DNA of 64,000 nucleotides from Candidatus Mycobacterium wuenschmannii. Its GTDB lineage: Bacteria > Actinomycetota > Actinomycetes > Mycobacteriales > Mycobacteriaceae. Position numbers and translations under genes: made by a program. The stretch lies in contig NZ_CP126981.1 of assembly GCF_030252325.1 (NCBI RefSeq), positions 2,728,001-2,792,000 on the forward strand, in the 5' to 3' direction. This document shows positions 19,134-27,332 of the stretch, piece after piece. A model generated the notes under the pieces. It worked only from the letters and a program-made list of their open reading frames with translations. It made no database searches and had not been told where the DNA came from. How positions within the stretch are numbered: position 1 is the first letter of the stretch; the number at the start of each line of letters is the position of its first letter.

Positions 19134-19487
19134 TTAGCAGCGCGGATCACCGTTGGGCGGGATGTAGGAGTCGAGCCGCTCGTTGTTGCGGAACACGGCT
19201 CCGTTCGGCACGCACGTCAGTACGCCGTTGACGTACATCCACGCGCCACCGGTGAGAGGCTTGTTGCGATCCTGGCCGCTGTTGGGCTGCTGATTGTTCC
19301 CGCGGTTGGCGTTGTTGAGGACGTCGTCGACGATCCCCTTGGCCTGCTTCTCCTTGCACTGCTGCACCTGTTCCGGGGGCTGCTGGTCGCAGTCGTTCGG
19401 GTTGTCAGCAGCCGCGACCGGCAGCCACGCCATGGAAGCGGCGGCCAACAACGAAAACACCGTGATGCCAACGGATTTCTTAATCAT
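19134..19487 (-). CDS. Small secreted protein A of the operator regulon
   Basis: A 117-residue protein with a Sec signal peptide (MIKKSVGITVFSLLAAAS core, cleavage near VAA/ADN). The mature N terminus has the motif CDQQPPEQVQQC, a polar Asn/Gln-rich middle, and YVNGVLTCVPNG near the end, with four Cys. It shares CDQ-P-QVQQC and the NGV-T pattern with the neighbour at 19565, so the two are paralogs. The ATG at 19487 is 7 nt after the TAGCGT -10 box (19500-19495), so transcription is essentially leaderless. No known domain is recognised. Confidence 0.85.
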   Translation of the reverse strand: MIKKSVGITVFSLLAAASMAWLPVAAADNPNDCDQQPPEQVQQCKEKQAKGIVDDVLNNANRGNNQQPNSGQDRNKPLTGGAWMYVNGVLTCVPNGAVFRNNERLDSYIPPNGDPRC

Positions 19488-19494
19488 GAGGCAG

Positions 19495-19543
19495 ACGCTA
19501 GGCGTGGCGGCGGCGCCGCGATACCGGGATTTCCCTGGCATTC
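19495..19543 (-). promoter_or_regulatory. Palindromic operator 5 and promoter of small secreted protein A
   Basis: The core CGGGATTTCCCT at 19525-19536 (one change from the common form) has GATAC and GGCATTC flanks. The 24-nt gap to the -10 box TAGCGT (19500-19495) places the operator centre at -42.5 relative to 19488. Confidence 0.75.
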
Positions 19544-19564
19544 GGCCTGAATCTGAGCGCAGTC

Positions 19565-19981
19565 TCAGTGCGGTGTGAGCCCGAAATGCGAATAACACGG
19601 CTCGGCGGTCTGGCCGACGGTGGTGAAGAGTCCGGGCGACCACATGGTGGGGACGCCGTTGATGAGCCAGCAGTGCTTGTCGGCCAGGTCGATGGCTTTG
19701 TTGCCCTGCTCCGGCGCCTGCTTCGCCTGATCCGCGCCCTGCTTCGCCTGGTCCGCGGCTTGCTTTGCTTGATCCGCGGCTTGCTTGGCCTGGTCGACGC
19801 CCTGCTTCGTCTCGCCAATGGCCTTGTTCGCGGCTGCCGCTGCCTTGTCCTGCTGGCATTGCTGCACCTGATCGGCGGGCACCTGATCGCAGTCGGGCTC
19901 GTCGGCGTTGGCTACCGGCATCCACAGCAGCAGAGCAGAAGCACCGACAATAAGCGGCGACGCGACAGTCTTCTTCACCAT
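19565..19981 (-). CDS. Small secreted protein B with heptad repeats
   Basis: A 138-residue protein. The signal peptide (KKTVASPLIVGASALLLWM) is probably cleaved after ANA. The mature start has CDQVPADQVQQCQQ, as in protein A. The centre carries consecutive seven-residue units of the type DQAKQAA, predicted to form a helix or coiled coil. The end has HCWLINGVPTMW and a further Cys. The ATG at 19981 follows the -10 box TAGCGT (19994-19989) by 7 nt. A longer reading from 20149 would cross the operator and is rejected. Function unknown. Confidence 0.85.
   Translation of the reverse strand: MVKKTVASPLIVGASALLLWMPVANADEPDCDQVPADQVQQCQQDKAAAAANKAIGETKQGVDQAKQAADQAKQAADQAKQGADQAKQAPEQGNKAIDLADKHCWLINGVPTMWSPGLFTTVGQTAEPCYSHFGLTPH
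19716..19803 (-). repeat. Tandem 21-bp repeats coding DQAKQAA heptads
   Basis: About four consecutive 21-bp units inside small secreted protein B encode (V/A)DQAKQ(A/G). Third-position differences between units show they are not fresh copies. Heptad spacing suggests an amphipathic helix. Confidence 0.7.
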
Positions 19982-19988
19982 GGCACCG

Positions 19989-20038
19989 ACGCTATGCCCG
20001 CGCGCCACATACGCGATACAGGGATTTCCCTGGTAGTC
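19989..20038 (-). promoter_or_regulatory. Palindromic operator 6 and promoter of small secreted protein B
   Basis: The core AGGGATTTCCCT at 20020-20031 has GATAC and GGTAGTC flanks. The gap to TAGCGT (19994-19989) is 25 nt, so the centre is at -43.5 from 19982. Confidence 0.75.
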
Positions 20039-20048
20039 AGCAGGAGGG

Positions 20049-20324
20049 TCAGGCGGGAAGCTGAGCCCGCACGACGGCGGTGACGCGGTCGGCGTGCCAC
20101 CCGGCCTGGTGGCATGCCTCGATGGCTGCCTCGGCGGAGTCGGCGGCAATCACGCCGTAGATCGTGTCATCGCTGGGGGCAGTCAGCGCGCCCAATAACC
20201 GGACGCGCGCGGCGTCGGCCACCCTTTGCAACCGCTCGACGGCCTTATTGAAAGACATCGCAACCAGGTCGGGTTGGTACCACTCGACCAGGTAACACGG
20301 TTCGGTCTGCTCGCTACTGAACAC
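20049..20324 (-). CDS. Small DUF4242-like (nickel-binding-type ferredoxin fold) protein
   Basis: A 91-residue protein without a signal peptide. The pattern is CYLVEWYQPDL, a central helix, then TIYGVIAADSAEAAIEACHQAGWHADRVTAV. This resembles DUF4242 proteins, which form ferredoxin-like dimers, one of which binds nickel. The assignment rests on pattern only. I place the start at the GTG at 20324, because the -10 box TAACGT (20337-20332) lies exactly 7 nt before it and operator 7 is correctly spaced. A TTG at 20345 would lie inside the promoter. Confidence 0.8.
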   Translation of the reverse strand: MFSSEQTEPCYLVEWYQPDLVAMSFNKAVERLQRVADAARVRLLGALTAPSDDTIYGVIAADSAEAAIEACHQAGWHADRVTAVVRAQLPA

Positions 20325-20331
20325 GTGTACG

Positions 20332-20380
20332 ACGTTACCTTGCAATCGGCCGCCGCGAATCAGGGCTTTCCCTGGGAGTT
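20332..20380 (-). promoter_or_regulatory. Palindromic operator 7, overlapping the end of the LuxR gene
   Basis: The core AGGGCTTTCCCT at 20362-20373 has weaker flanks (GAATC and GGGAGTTC). Its first base is part of the LuxR regulator's TGA stop, and the rest lies in that gene's last codons. The gap to the -10 box TAACGT (20337-20332) is 24 nt and the centre is at -42.5. A further CCCTGG half-site follows at 20381-20386. Confidence 0.65.
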
Positions 20381-23119
20381 CCCTGGATTTAACGCACCCG
20401 CGAGCCCGCCGCGGGACCGAATGCCCAGCTTCCGATACACATTGCTCAGATTCATTTCGACGGTCTTCGGCGCGATGAACAACTCGGCGGCGATCTGCTT
20501 ATTAGACATTCCGGACGCCGCGAGTTCGGCGACGCGTCGTTCGGCGGCGGTCAGTCCGTGACCATCGGCGACCGGAATGTTCAGCCGCTCCAACTCGCCC
20601 CGGGCCCGCTGGGCCCACAGCGGCGCACCGAGTCGCTCGAACATCTCCAGACACTCCTGGAGCGTGGTCTCCGCCGCCTGCCGGCGCCGCCGCCGGCGCT
20701 GGATCTGACCGAGCAGCAACTGGGTGCGTGCCAACTCGAACGGCATCGGCAGTCGCTGGTGATGGCTCAGCGCGTTCTGCGCGGCACTCTCCGCCGACTC
20801 GAGATCGCCTCGCGCGGCGAGCACGTGGCCTCGGCCGCGTGCGCCGACGGCCAATAGCCACGGCCGATCATGCTGCACCCCAGCACTTTCCAATGCCTCA
20901 ACGAGCGGCTCGGCCTCGTCGTGCCGCCCCAGCGCGGTCAGCGCCTCGATCGCATCGGGAAGGTAAGCGCCGACCATGATTTCGGTGTCGTGGGCCGGGT
21001 CGAAAGACGCCAGCACCGGCTCCAGCACGGCGAGCGCGGCCGCATAGTTGCTCAGCGACACCTCGAGAAATCCGAGCGCCGTCATCGCCGGCGCGAGCAA
21101 ATGGAAGGTGCCCATGGACTGCGCCGCATCGATCGCCGACCGCGCGGCCTGCCGCGTCTCGTCCTCACGACCTGTGTACGCGGCGGCGGCGGCCTGACAC
21201 GTCCACGATGTGGTCAGCATGTGCTTGCCGCCCAACTGCTCGGCACGCTGCACGGCGTCCTCGGCGCCGGCCGTGGCGTCGCCGTACCGACCCAGCCAGA
21301 TGTCCATCATCGTCGCGTGATGGTCGGCCCACAGGATGTCGATCTCGGTGCCTTCCTGCAGGTAACGACGCTGCACCTTTCTCATCTGTTCGCGGGCGTC
21401 GACCAGTTCGCCGGCCCAGCCGGCGGCCACCGCCGCCACCGCGGTCGCCTGAAAAGTGGCTCCGGCCCAACCGTTTGGGTCTTCCAGCTCCAGCGCTCGT
21501 TGTAACGCCGACCGGTCGAATCCCAGACCGTGGATGAAGGTGACGGTGACCCACATCGTCAACGCCTGGCTGACCAGGCCGTCGAGACCCAGCCGCTCGG
21601 CTTCGACGACGGCCGCCTGCGCGTGCTCGACGGATTCCTGCATCTCTCCGATCAGTCCGGTGGCCGGCGCCAGCAATAGTCGACCCTGCAGAGCCAGCAC
21701 CGGGTCGTCGACCTCGGCGACCGCCTGCGTCAGCGCGGCGACCGCGTTAAGCATGCTGTCGTCGTGACCGGTGATGGCGGCAACCAGCATCAGTCCGACG
21801 CAGCGCAAACTGCTGCCGGGTGTCAGACGGTCGATCGTCGACTGCAGGCGCACGCCCGCCTGATCCAGCGCGCCGGACCGAAAGTGGTGCTCGGCGGCGC
21901 GGATGCGACGCAGCGACGTGTCTCCCCCGAGTTTGATTGCCAGATCCAGCAACTCGGCTGCGGCCGCCGGGGCACCCTGCGCCATCGTCACCTCAGCGGC
22001 CTTGTCGAGCGCCTCCAACATCGCCGGGTCACCGGTGGTGGCCGACAGCGCGAGATGCCGCGCCCGCAACTCCGGTTCCTCGACGGTGTCGGCGAACCTG
22101 CGGTGCATCGCCCGGCGCTGCGGCGGGCTGGCGCCGCTGTACACACCGCGGGCGAACAACGGGTGGCAGAAGCGGACCTTGTTGCCGTCCAACTCGACGA
22201 CACCGGACGCCCCGACCGATTCGACCACCTCAACCACGCGATCGACGCTCAATTCGATGGCGCGGCTCAACCGCTCGACGGTCGGAAAGACGGCGCACGA
22301 CGCGGCCAGCAGCACTGCGCTGAGCTCATCGTCGGGCCGGCCGATCCGCTGACGCACTAGTGCGGCAAGGGAATCCGGCAGACCTACCACGCCGCGCGAC
22401 GGCTCGTCGGCAACCGCACGAGCCATCTCGAGCGCGAAAAACGGATTACCACCTGATATTTCGTGGATACGGGTGATGACCGGGCGCGGCAGCGTTCGCC
22501 CCAGCCGCTGCGAGATCAGCGCGTGCACGCCACCGAGCGGCAGGGGCTGCAACCTGATCCGCGCCACCGAATCGGGCCGCGCGAATCGCAACCAGCCCGG
22601 CGTCTCGTTGCGGCGCGGCTCGCCGATCCGAACGCTGACCGCCACCCCGATCCGGCCGGTGAGGCGCCGCGCCGCGTAGCCGAACACCACCTGGCTTGAG
22701 ACATCCAGCCACTGCGCGTCGTCGATGGTGACCAAGATCGGCGCCCCCGAGCCGCGGTGCTGCAGCACCGACAGGAACGCGGCGGCGACGGTCCGCTCGT
22801 TGGTCGGCGGCCCGTCGCCGGTCAACAACAGGACCCGCTCCAGTGCCGTGCGCTGCACCGCCGGCAGGTTTGCGATGACGGCGGGATCGACGGTCTCGAG
22901 CAGGTCGGCGACTGCGGCATAGGCGTACCGCGCCTCAGTCAGCGCACCCGCCGTCGAGAGCACCCGAAAACCCTGTGCTGTGGCGGCCTCGGCAACGCGC
23001 AATAGGTAGGTGGTCTTGCCGATGCCCGCTTCGCCCTCGATGACCATCCCCGCTGGTCCGGACAAAGTACGGTCCAGGAATTCATGCACCGCATGCACGT
23101 CCGCCTGCCGCACCAGCAA
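20360..23119 (-). CDS. Large ATP-binding LuxR-family transcriptional regulator (candidate master of the operator regulon)
   Basis: A 919-residue LAL/STAND-type regulator. A Walker A motif GEAGIGKTT lies at about residues 29-37, a Walker B region ILVTIDDAQWLD follows, then a long helical TPR-like sensor region. The C terminus is a LuxR helix-turn-helix (LTAAERRVAELAASGMSNKQIA...KTVEMNLSNVYRKLG). No cyclase domain is present, unlike some Mtb relatives. The start is TTG at 23119 or, better spaced from GAGGGGG, GTG at 23113. A TAGGTT -10-like box lies upstream. Operators spaced for class II activation downstream of it make it the likely activator; this is inference. It is divergent from the diiron oxygenase gene. 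Confidence 0.9.
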   Translation of the reverse strand: MLVRQADVHAVHEFLDRTLSGPAGMVIEGEAGIGKTTYLLRVAEAATAQGFRVLSTAGALTEARYAYAAVADLLETVDPAVIANLPAVQRTALERVLLLTGDGPPTNERTVAAAFLSVLQHRGSGAPILVTIDDAQWLDVSSQVVFGYAARRLTGRIGVAVSVRIGEPRRNETPGWLRFARPDSVARIRLQPLPLGGVHALISQRLGRTLPRPVITRIHEISGGNPFFALEMARAVADEPSRGVVGLPDSLAALVRQRIGRPDDELSAVLLAASCAVFPTVERLSRAIELSVDRVVEVVESVGASGVVELDGNKVRFCHPLFARGVYSGASPPQRRAMHRRFADTVEEPELRARHLALSATTGDPAMLEALDKAAEVTMAQGAPAAAAELLDLAIKLGGDTSLRRIRAAEHHFRSGALDQAGVRLQSTIDRLTPGSSLRCVGLMLVAAITGHDDSMLNAVAALTQAVAEVDDPVLALQGRLLLAPATGLIGEMQESVEHAQAAVVEAERLGLDGLVSQALTMWVTVTFIHGLGFDRSALQRALELEDPNGWAGATFQATAVAAVAAGWAGELVDAREQMRKVQRRYLQEGTEIDILWADHHATMMDIWLGRYGDATAGAEDAVQRAEQLGGKHMLTTSWTCQAAAAAYTGREDETRQAARSAIDAAQSMGTFHLLAPAMTALGFLEVSLSNYAAALAVLEPVLASFDPAHDTEIMVGAYLPDAIEALTALGRHDEAEPLVEALESAGVQHDRPWLLAVGARGRGHVLAARGDLESAESAAQNALSHHQRLPMPFELARTQLLLGQIQRRRRRRQAAETTLQECLEMFERLGAPLWAQRARGELERLNIPVADGHGLTAAERRVAELAASGMSNKQIAAELFIAPKTVEMNLSNVYRKLGIRSRGGLAGALNPGNSQGKP

Positions 23120-23302
23120 TCCCCCTCAAGATCGCCATCCGGAATCTGGCAGATAACCTACAGGGGACTCACAGGGCCTTTTGTCTTTTAAACATCATTT
23201 GAATCCGCTATGAGCCGCGCGGAGTTAACTGCGCAGCCAATGACGACCCAGGTGGGCAACCGGGCGCCGGACAGATACCGCAAGTACCCGGTACCGCTGG
23301 TA

Positions 23303-23345
23303 TTGACATCTCCACGGACGCTCCTTACCGTTTCAGTAACGCCTG
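23303..23345 (+). promoter_or_regulatory. Consensus promoter with possible operator before the diiron oxygenase gene
   Basis: TTGACA (23303-23308), a 17-nt spacer and TACCGT (23326-23331) make a near-ideal SigA promoter. The -10 box is part of a small dyad (TTAC...GTAA, 23325-23338), which could be a TetR-type operator. No adjacent TetR gene is present. Confidence 0.6.
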
Positions 23346-23413
23346 CGAAGGGATGTCGATGATGACGCCCGCCGGCGACGATGCGGCGCAGCGCGCCGAG
23401 GAGGAGCGGCAGC

Positions 23414-24316
23414 ATGACGAGTGCGGTGAAGCCGGCAGGACGCGGTCGCGAAGACTTCTCCGACCGGCTGCTCAAGGGTTCGGTGAAGAAGTCCTACGCG
23501 CCCATCGTCGACATCGACTGGGACGCGCCCTTGGACCCGGACAAGTTCTACCTGCCACCTCGGGTGGTGTCGCTGTACGGAACACCGCTGTGGGACAACA
23601 TGACTCGTTCCCAACAGATTGAGCTGTCCCGCCAAGAGCTGGTGAACACCCTCTCCGCCGGCATCTGGTTCGAGAACATCCTCAACCAGGCTCTGCTGCG
23701 CAAGATCATGCACACCGATCCCACCAGCCGAGCGACCCACTACGCGCTGACCGAACTCGGCGACGAGACCCGCCACATGGTGATGTTCGGCAAGGCCATC
23801 GAGCGCGTGGGCGCAAGGCCGGTGCGACCGCGGCTCTACCACCGGATGATCATCAACACGCTCCCGCTCTTCTTCCGCGGCTCGGTGCTCTGGGTCGCGG
23901 CGCTGATCGGTGAGGAGATCTTCGACTCGCTACAGCGGCAGATGATGGACGACCCGGAGCTGCAACCAATCGTCCAGCGGCTCATGCGCATTCACGTCAC
24001 CGAGGAGGCGCGCCACATCCAGTTCGCCCGGGACGGATTGCGTAAGCGCGCGCCACAGATGCGCCGACCGGAGCGGTGGTTCGTTGGCAACGTCAACGGC
24101 CTGGGCGGCTGGTTCTTCCGCTACCTGTTCACCAACAAGGTGCAGTACGCGCGCGCGGGCATGAACGCGCGGGAGGCACGCCGGATCGCGCGCACCAGCG
24201 CGCACCGCCGCGAGGTGCAGGTCGACGGATTTGCACCGCTGGGCGAATTCCTGTCCGAGGTGGGGTTGATGGGACCGCTCGCGCGTCGCGCTTGGACGCG
24301 TACCAGGTTCCTGTGA
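23414..24316 (+). CDS. AurF-type diiron oxygenase family protein
   Basis: A 300-residue protein of the AurF/N-oxygenase-like ferritin-fold family. Diiron ligands are visible as ELSRQELVNTLSAGIWFE, ELGDETRHMVMF, LIGEEIFDSLQR and HVTEEARHIQFA, the paired E and EXXH motifs. The substrate is not predictable. GAGGAG at 23401-23406 lies 7 nt before the ATG at 23414, which fixes this start over an upstream in-frame ATG. The stop overlaps the GTG of the flavin-monooxygenase-like gene, so the two are translationally coupled and likely share a pathway. Confidence 0.88.
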   Translation: MTSAVKPAGRGREDFSDRLLKGSVKKSYAPIVDIDWDAPLDPDKFYLPPRVVSLYGTPLWDNMTRSQQIELSRQELVNTLSAGIWFENILNQALLRKIMHTDPTSRATHYALTELGDETRHMVMFGKAIERVGARPVRPRLYHRMIINTLPLFFRGSVLWVAALIGEEIFDSLQRQMMDDPELQPIVQRLMRIHVTEEARHIQFARDGLRKRAPQMRRPERWFVGNVNGLGGWFFRYLFTNKVQYARAGMNAREARRIARTSAHRREVQVDGFAPLGEFLSEVGLMGPLARRAWTRTRFL

Positions 24317-25464
24317 ACGACCGCGCCCACGACGTCGTCCTGATCGGCGACGGCGACGCTGCCACCGAGTTGCTGACGGCGGGCGTCCATGACTTTCTGA
24401 TCGTCGACCGCGATGTGGTCAGCGCGGTCTTCGACGACGACACCGACACCTGGACACTCACCGGCGACGACGGCGAGACCTGCCGCGGCCGGGTCGTGAT
24501 CGCCTGCGAGTCGCCGCTCATTCCGCTGGTTCCAGACCTGATGGGGCGCAGGGATTTTCGCGCTACCGCCATGCACGCAGCGATTCCCTGCACTTTCTTC
24601 GACCCGGCCGGCAAGCGGGTGGCCGTCGTCGGCGCCGACTCCAGCGCCGGCGCGCTGATCGAGCGGATGGTCGCCGCGGGCGCACGCGTCCAGGTCTTCC
24701 CGCTCGCGCCGCGTCGCGCCGTGGGACGCCCGAAACGCACCTTGCGCCGGCGCCGCGTCGAGGTCATTCCGCAGGCCATCGAGGAAGTCACCGCGGTCGG
24801 GGTCCGGACCGTCGACGGCGTCCACCACGATGCCGACGCGATCGTGTACGGCACCGGCTTCGCCGTACGCGCCGGGCTGCCGGCCGACACCCTGGTGGGC
24901 GCGCACGGCCGCAGCATTCACGACGTGTGGGTCGACGGCGGCGAGCCCTACCTCGGCCTCGCGATGCATGGCTTCCCGAATTACTTCACCGCCGCCGGAC
25001 CGGATTTCACCGCGGCGATGCGCTACATCGTCGACTGCCTGCGCCTGCTGGGCCGCAACACCCGCATCGAGGTACGTCGCAGCGCCCAGGGCGTGTTCAA
25101 CGAACGGGTCCACCTGCAAAAACCCTCGTGGCACCTGGACAGCTCTGCGTTCGATGTGTCTTCAACCGGCGGCGTGCATGACGACGGCTACGAAGGTCCG
25201 GCGACCCTGACGGCGAACGACACCGCCGATCAACTGCGAGTTGCGCTGACTGGCCGTGTCGAACCCTACGACGGCCAATACCACTGGCAGGGAACAGTTT
25301 TCGGGCCGATATCGAATGACTTGATCAAGGCGCGGTCCATCACCATCACTGTCGGCGAGCGCTCCGCGCCGGCCCGCATCACCGAGCAGACAGCCCAGGG
25401 CACCTATTCCATCTCCGGTGCAGGCGACCCGCCCTTCCCCCTTCCGGAACTGCAACTCACCTAG
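24313..25464 (+). CDS. Shortened flavin monooxygenase-like protein with C-terminal DUF4873 domain
   Basis: A 383-residue protein related to Baeyer-Villiger/flavin monooxygenases. The first Rossmann strand is DVVLIGDGDAA, but the sequence jumps from FLIVDRD straight to VVSAVFDDDTDTW. The usual GGTW segment and about 80-90 residues of FAD domain are therefore missing. The second nucleotide-binding motif reads VAVVGADSSAGALI. A later YGTGF matches the family. The last 95 residues (DDGYEGPATL to the end) match DUF4873. The GTG start overlaps the upstream TGA. FAD binding may be lost. A non-enzymatic partner role for the diiron protein is possible. Confidence 0.8.
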   Translation: MNDRAHDVVLIGDGDAATELLTAGVHDFLIVDRDVVSAVFDDDTDTWTLTGDDGETCRGRVVIACESPLIPLVPDLMGRRDFRATAMHAAIPCTFFDPAGKRVAVVGADSSAGALIERMVAAGARVQVFPLAPRRAVGRPKRTLRRRRVEVIPQAIEEVTAVGVRTVDGVHHDADAIVYGTGFAVRAGLPADTLVGAHGRSIHDVWVDGGEPYLGLAMHGFPNYFTAAGPDFTAAMRYIVDCLRLLGRNTRIEVRRSAQGVFNERVHLQKPSWHLDSSAFDVSSTGGVHDDGYEGPATLTANDTADQLRVALTGRVEPYDGQYHWQGTVFGPISNDLIKARSITITVGERSAPARITEQTAQGTYSISGAGDPPFPLPELQLT

Positions 25465-25534
25465 CCGCCAATACGGTCCACGATCGCGGGTTGCGCCGAT
25501 CACCCGTTGGGTATGCGATGAGCGGGGATTTGCA

Positions 25535-26536
25535 ATGCCAAACAGCACCACGCTCAACGTAGTCGCAGTGGGCGCCTCGGCCGGCGGGGTCGAGGCGCTG
25601 AAGGACTTCGTCGCGGGTCTGCCGGCTCACCTGCCGTACGCAGTTCTTGTGGTTCTGCATATGCCGGCCGGCGCGCCTAGCGTGCTGGCCCGCATTCTGA
25701 GCCGCAACGCATCGCTTCCCACGAAAGAAGCAGTTGATGGCGAGGTGCTGCAGGCTGGCACCATTCGCGTCTCGGTACCGAATTGGCATCTCGTCGTCGA
25801 CGACGACCGGATCGCCCTCACTCAGGGCCCGACGGAGAACGGCCACCGACCGGCCATCAATACGCTGTTTCGCTCGGTAGCGTTGACTTTCGGCCAACGC
25901 GCTACCGGCGTAGTGCTATCCGGTGTGCTCGACGACGGCACGCTCGGCGCGGCGGCCATTCGGTCGCGAGGGGGCACAACGATAGCCCAAAAGCCTGACG
26001 ACGCATTGTTTTCCGCGATGCCCCTGAACGCCATTCACGCCGGAGTCATCGACCACCAAGCGACCGCCGCCGCGGTCGGCAGCCTGCTTGCCGAATTGGC
26101 CGCACGAGAGTTCGAGGTACGCGAAATGGAGCCAGATCTCAGAATGGAGCTCGAGAACCGCATCGCGATGGCACGACGGTTCTCCACCGAAATCGATTCG
26201 GAATCTCTCGGTCCACCGTCTGGATATACCTGTCCGGACTGCAACGGATCGCTGATGTCGATCAGCGAAGGCAACTATCGCTGCCGGGTCGGCCATGCCT
26301 GGACCTCGGAGGCGCTGCTCAGCGCTCGCGACGACGAGGTGGACAACGCGTTATGGATCGCGATCCGCAGCCTGCAGGAGAAGGCCAAGTTGTCGCGCAG
26401 GCTCGCCGGCCGGGTAGCGCAAGGCATGCTCAGTGAACGGTACGACGCCATCGCCAACGAGGCCGAGCACGCGACCGCGGTACTGAGCGAGCGGCTGTCA
26501 GACATGTACTCCGGAACAAGACCTTCCGATGGGTAG
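25535..26536 (+). CDS. CheB-type methylesterase domain protein with C-terminal Cys cluster
   Basis: A 333-residue protein. The CheB catalytic triad is visible: Ser15 in VGASAGG, His42 in VVLHM and Asp133/134 in LSGVLDDG. There is no N-terminal receiver domain. Near residues 230-255, YTCPDCNGS and NYRCRVGHAW look like a small metal-binding knuckle, followed by a helical tail. GGGGA lies about 7 nt before the ATG. It starts a co-directional cluster with a STAS-HATPase gene (8-nt overlap) and a CheR-PAS gene. Mycobacteria lack flagella, so a non-chemotactic signalling role is inferred. Confidence 0.88.
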   Translation: MPNSTTLNVVAVGASAGGVEALKDFVAGLPAHLPYAVLVVLHMPAGAPSVLARILSRNASLPTKEAVDGEVLQAGTIRVSVPNWHLVVDDDRIALTQGPTENGHRPAINTLFRSVALTFGQRATGVVLSGVLDDGTLGAAAIRSRGGTTIAQKPDDALFSAMPLNAIHAGVIDHQATAAAVGSLLAELAAREFEVREMEPDLRMELENRIAMARRFSTEIDSESLGPPSGYTCPDCNGSLMSISEGNYRCRVGHAWTSEALLSARDDEVDNALWIAIRSLQEKAKLSRRLAGRVAQGMLSERYDAIANEAEHATAVLSERLSDMYSGTRPSDG

Positions 26537-27284
26537 CGCCGTAAGCCCATTGGCGATATCCGCCACCTCTGCCGGCCTGGCGTGCCTGCTCACCGCCGAC
26601 GGCCTTCTCGACAGCAGCACCTACCTGCAGTTGCGCGACACCATCGTCAAGGCCGCGCTCGACGAGCCGCAGGCCGTGCTGATCGACGTCAACAAGCTAG
26701 CGGTTCCGGCTCCGTCGGCCTGGGCGGTATTCACCAGTGCACGCTGGCTGGTCGACACCTGGCCGGCGATTCCCATCCATCTGGTATCCGATAGTGCCGC
26801 TCAGCGAGACAGCATTGCGCGCAACGGAATAACGCGCTATGTCGCAGTTCATCCGACCGTCGGCGCGGCCTTGGACACCCTCAGCGACACCCAGTGCCCA
26901 CGATTGCGGGCCAAAACGGAATTGCCCGCAGCACTGGCCAGCCTGCGCGCGGCGCGCGAGTTCGTAACGGAGCGCCTCGCGGAATGGTCTTTCGAGGCTC
27001 TCGCCCCGGTCGCGACGGTGGTGGCCAACGTGTTCGTGGAAAACGTCCTGCAGCACACCATCAGCGGGGTGGCTCTGGTGCTGGAAACCGACGGCACCTC
27101 AGTCAGCGTCTCGGTCGCTGACGACAGCCCGACCGCCGCCGCGCGACATGAAGACCCGGTCCACAGTGGCGAACAAATCTCCGGCCTCGCGATCGTCGCG
27201 TCGGTGTGCCGGGTCTGGGGCAGCGCGCCGACACCATCAGGCAAGACCGTCTGGGCCGTCATCGGTCCGGAAAACCGGCTCTGA
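26529..27284 (+). CDS. STAS plus HATPase (RsbW-like) regulatory protein
   Basis: A 251-residue protein. The N-terminal half looks like a STAS/anti-anti-sigma domain (GLLDSSTYLQLRDTIVKAAL, then AVLIDVNKLAVPAPSAWAVF, with Ser at the usual phosphorylation region). The C-terminal half resembles a GHKL ATPase (NVFVENVLQHT as the N box, VSVADDSP as a G1-like motif, GLAIVASVC). Such fusions act in partner-switching control of sigma factors. It overlaps the CheB stop by 8 nt, so it is coupled to it. Confidence 0.78.
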   Translation: MGSAVSPLAISATSAGLACLLTADGLLDSSTYLQLRDTIVKAALDEPQAVLIDVNKLAVPAPSAWAVFTSARWLVDTWPAIPIHLVSDSAAQRDSIARNGITRYVAVHPTVGAALDTLSDTQCPRLRAKTELPAALASLRAAREFVTERLAEWSFEALAPVATVVANVFVENVLQHTISGVALVLETDGTSVSVSVADDSPTAAARHEDPVHSGEQISGLAIVASVCRVWGSAPTPSGKTVWAVIGPENRL

Positions 27285-27332
27285 CCCCGAGTAGTGTTCA
27301 CCGAACGACCTGTACCCGGCGAACAGGACCTC

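Noticed and set aside
19134..19925. 263-codon minus reading spanning both small secreted genes
   Set aside because: Its first half is a shifted frame of secreted protein B and crosses operator 5. The leaderless ATG at 19487 fits the -10 box.
20049..20345. TTG at 20345 as start of the DUF4242-like gene
   Set aside because: It lies inside the promoter between operator 7 and the -10 box; the GTG at 20324 has exact leaderless spacing.
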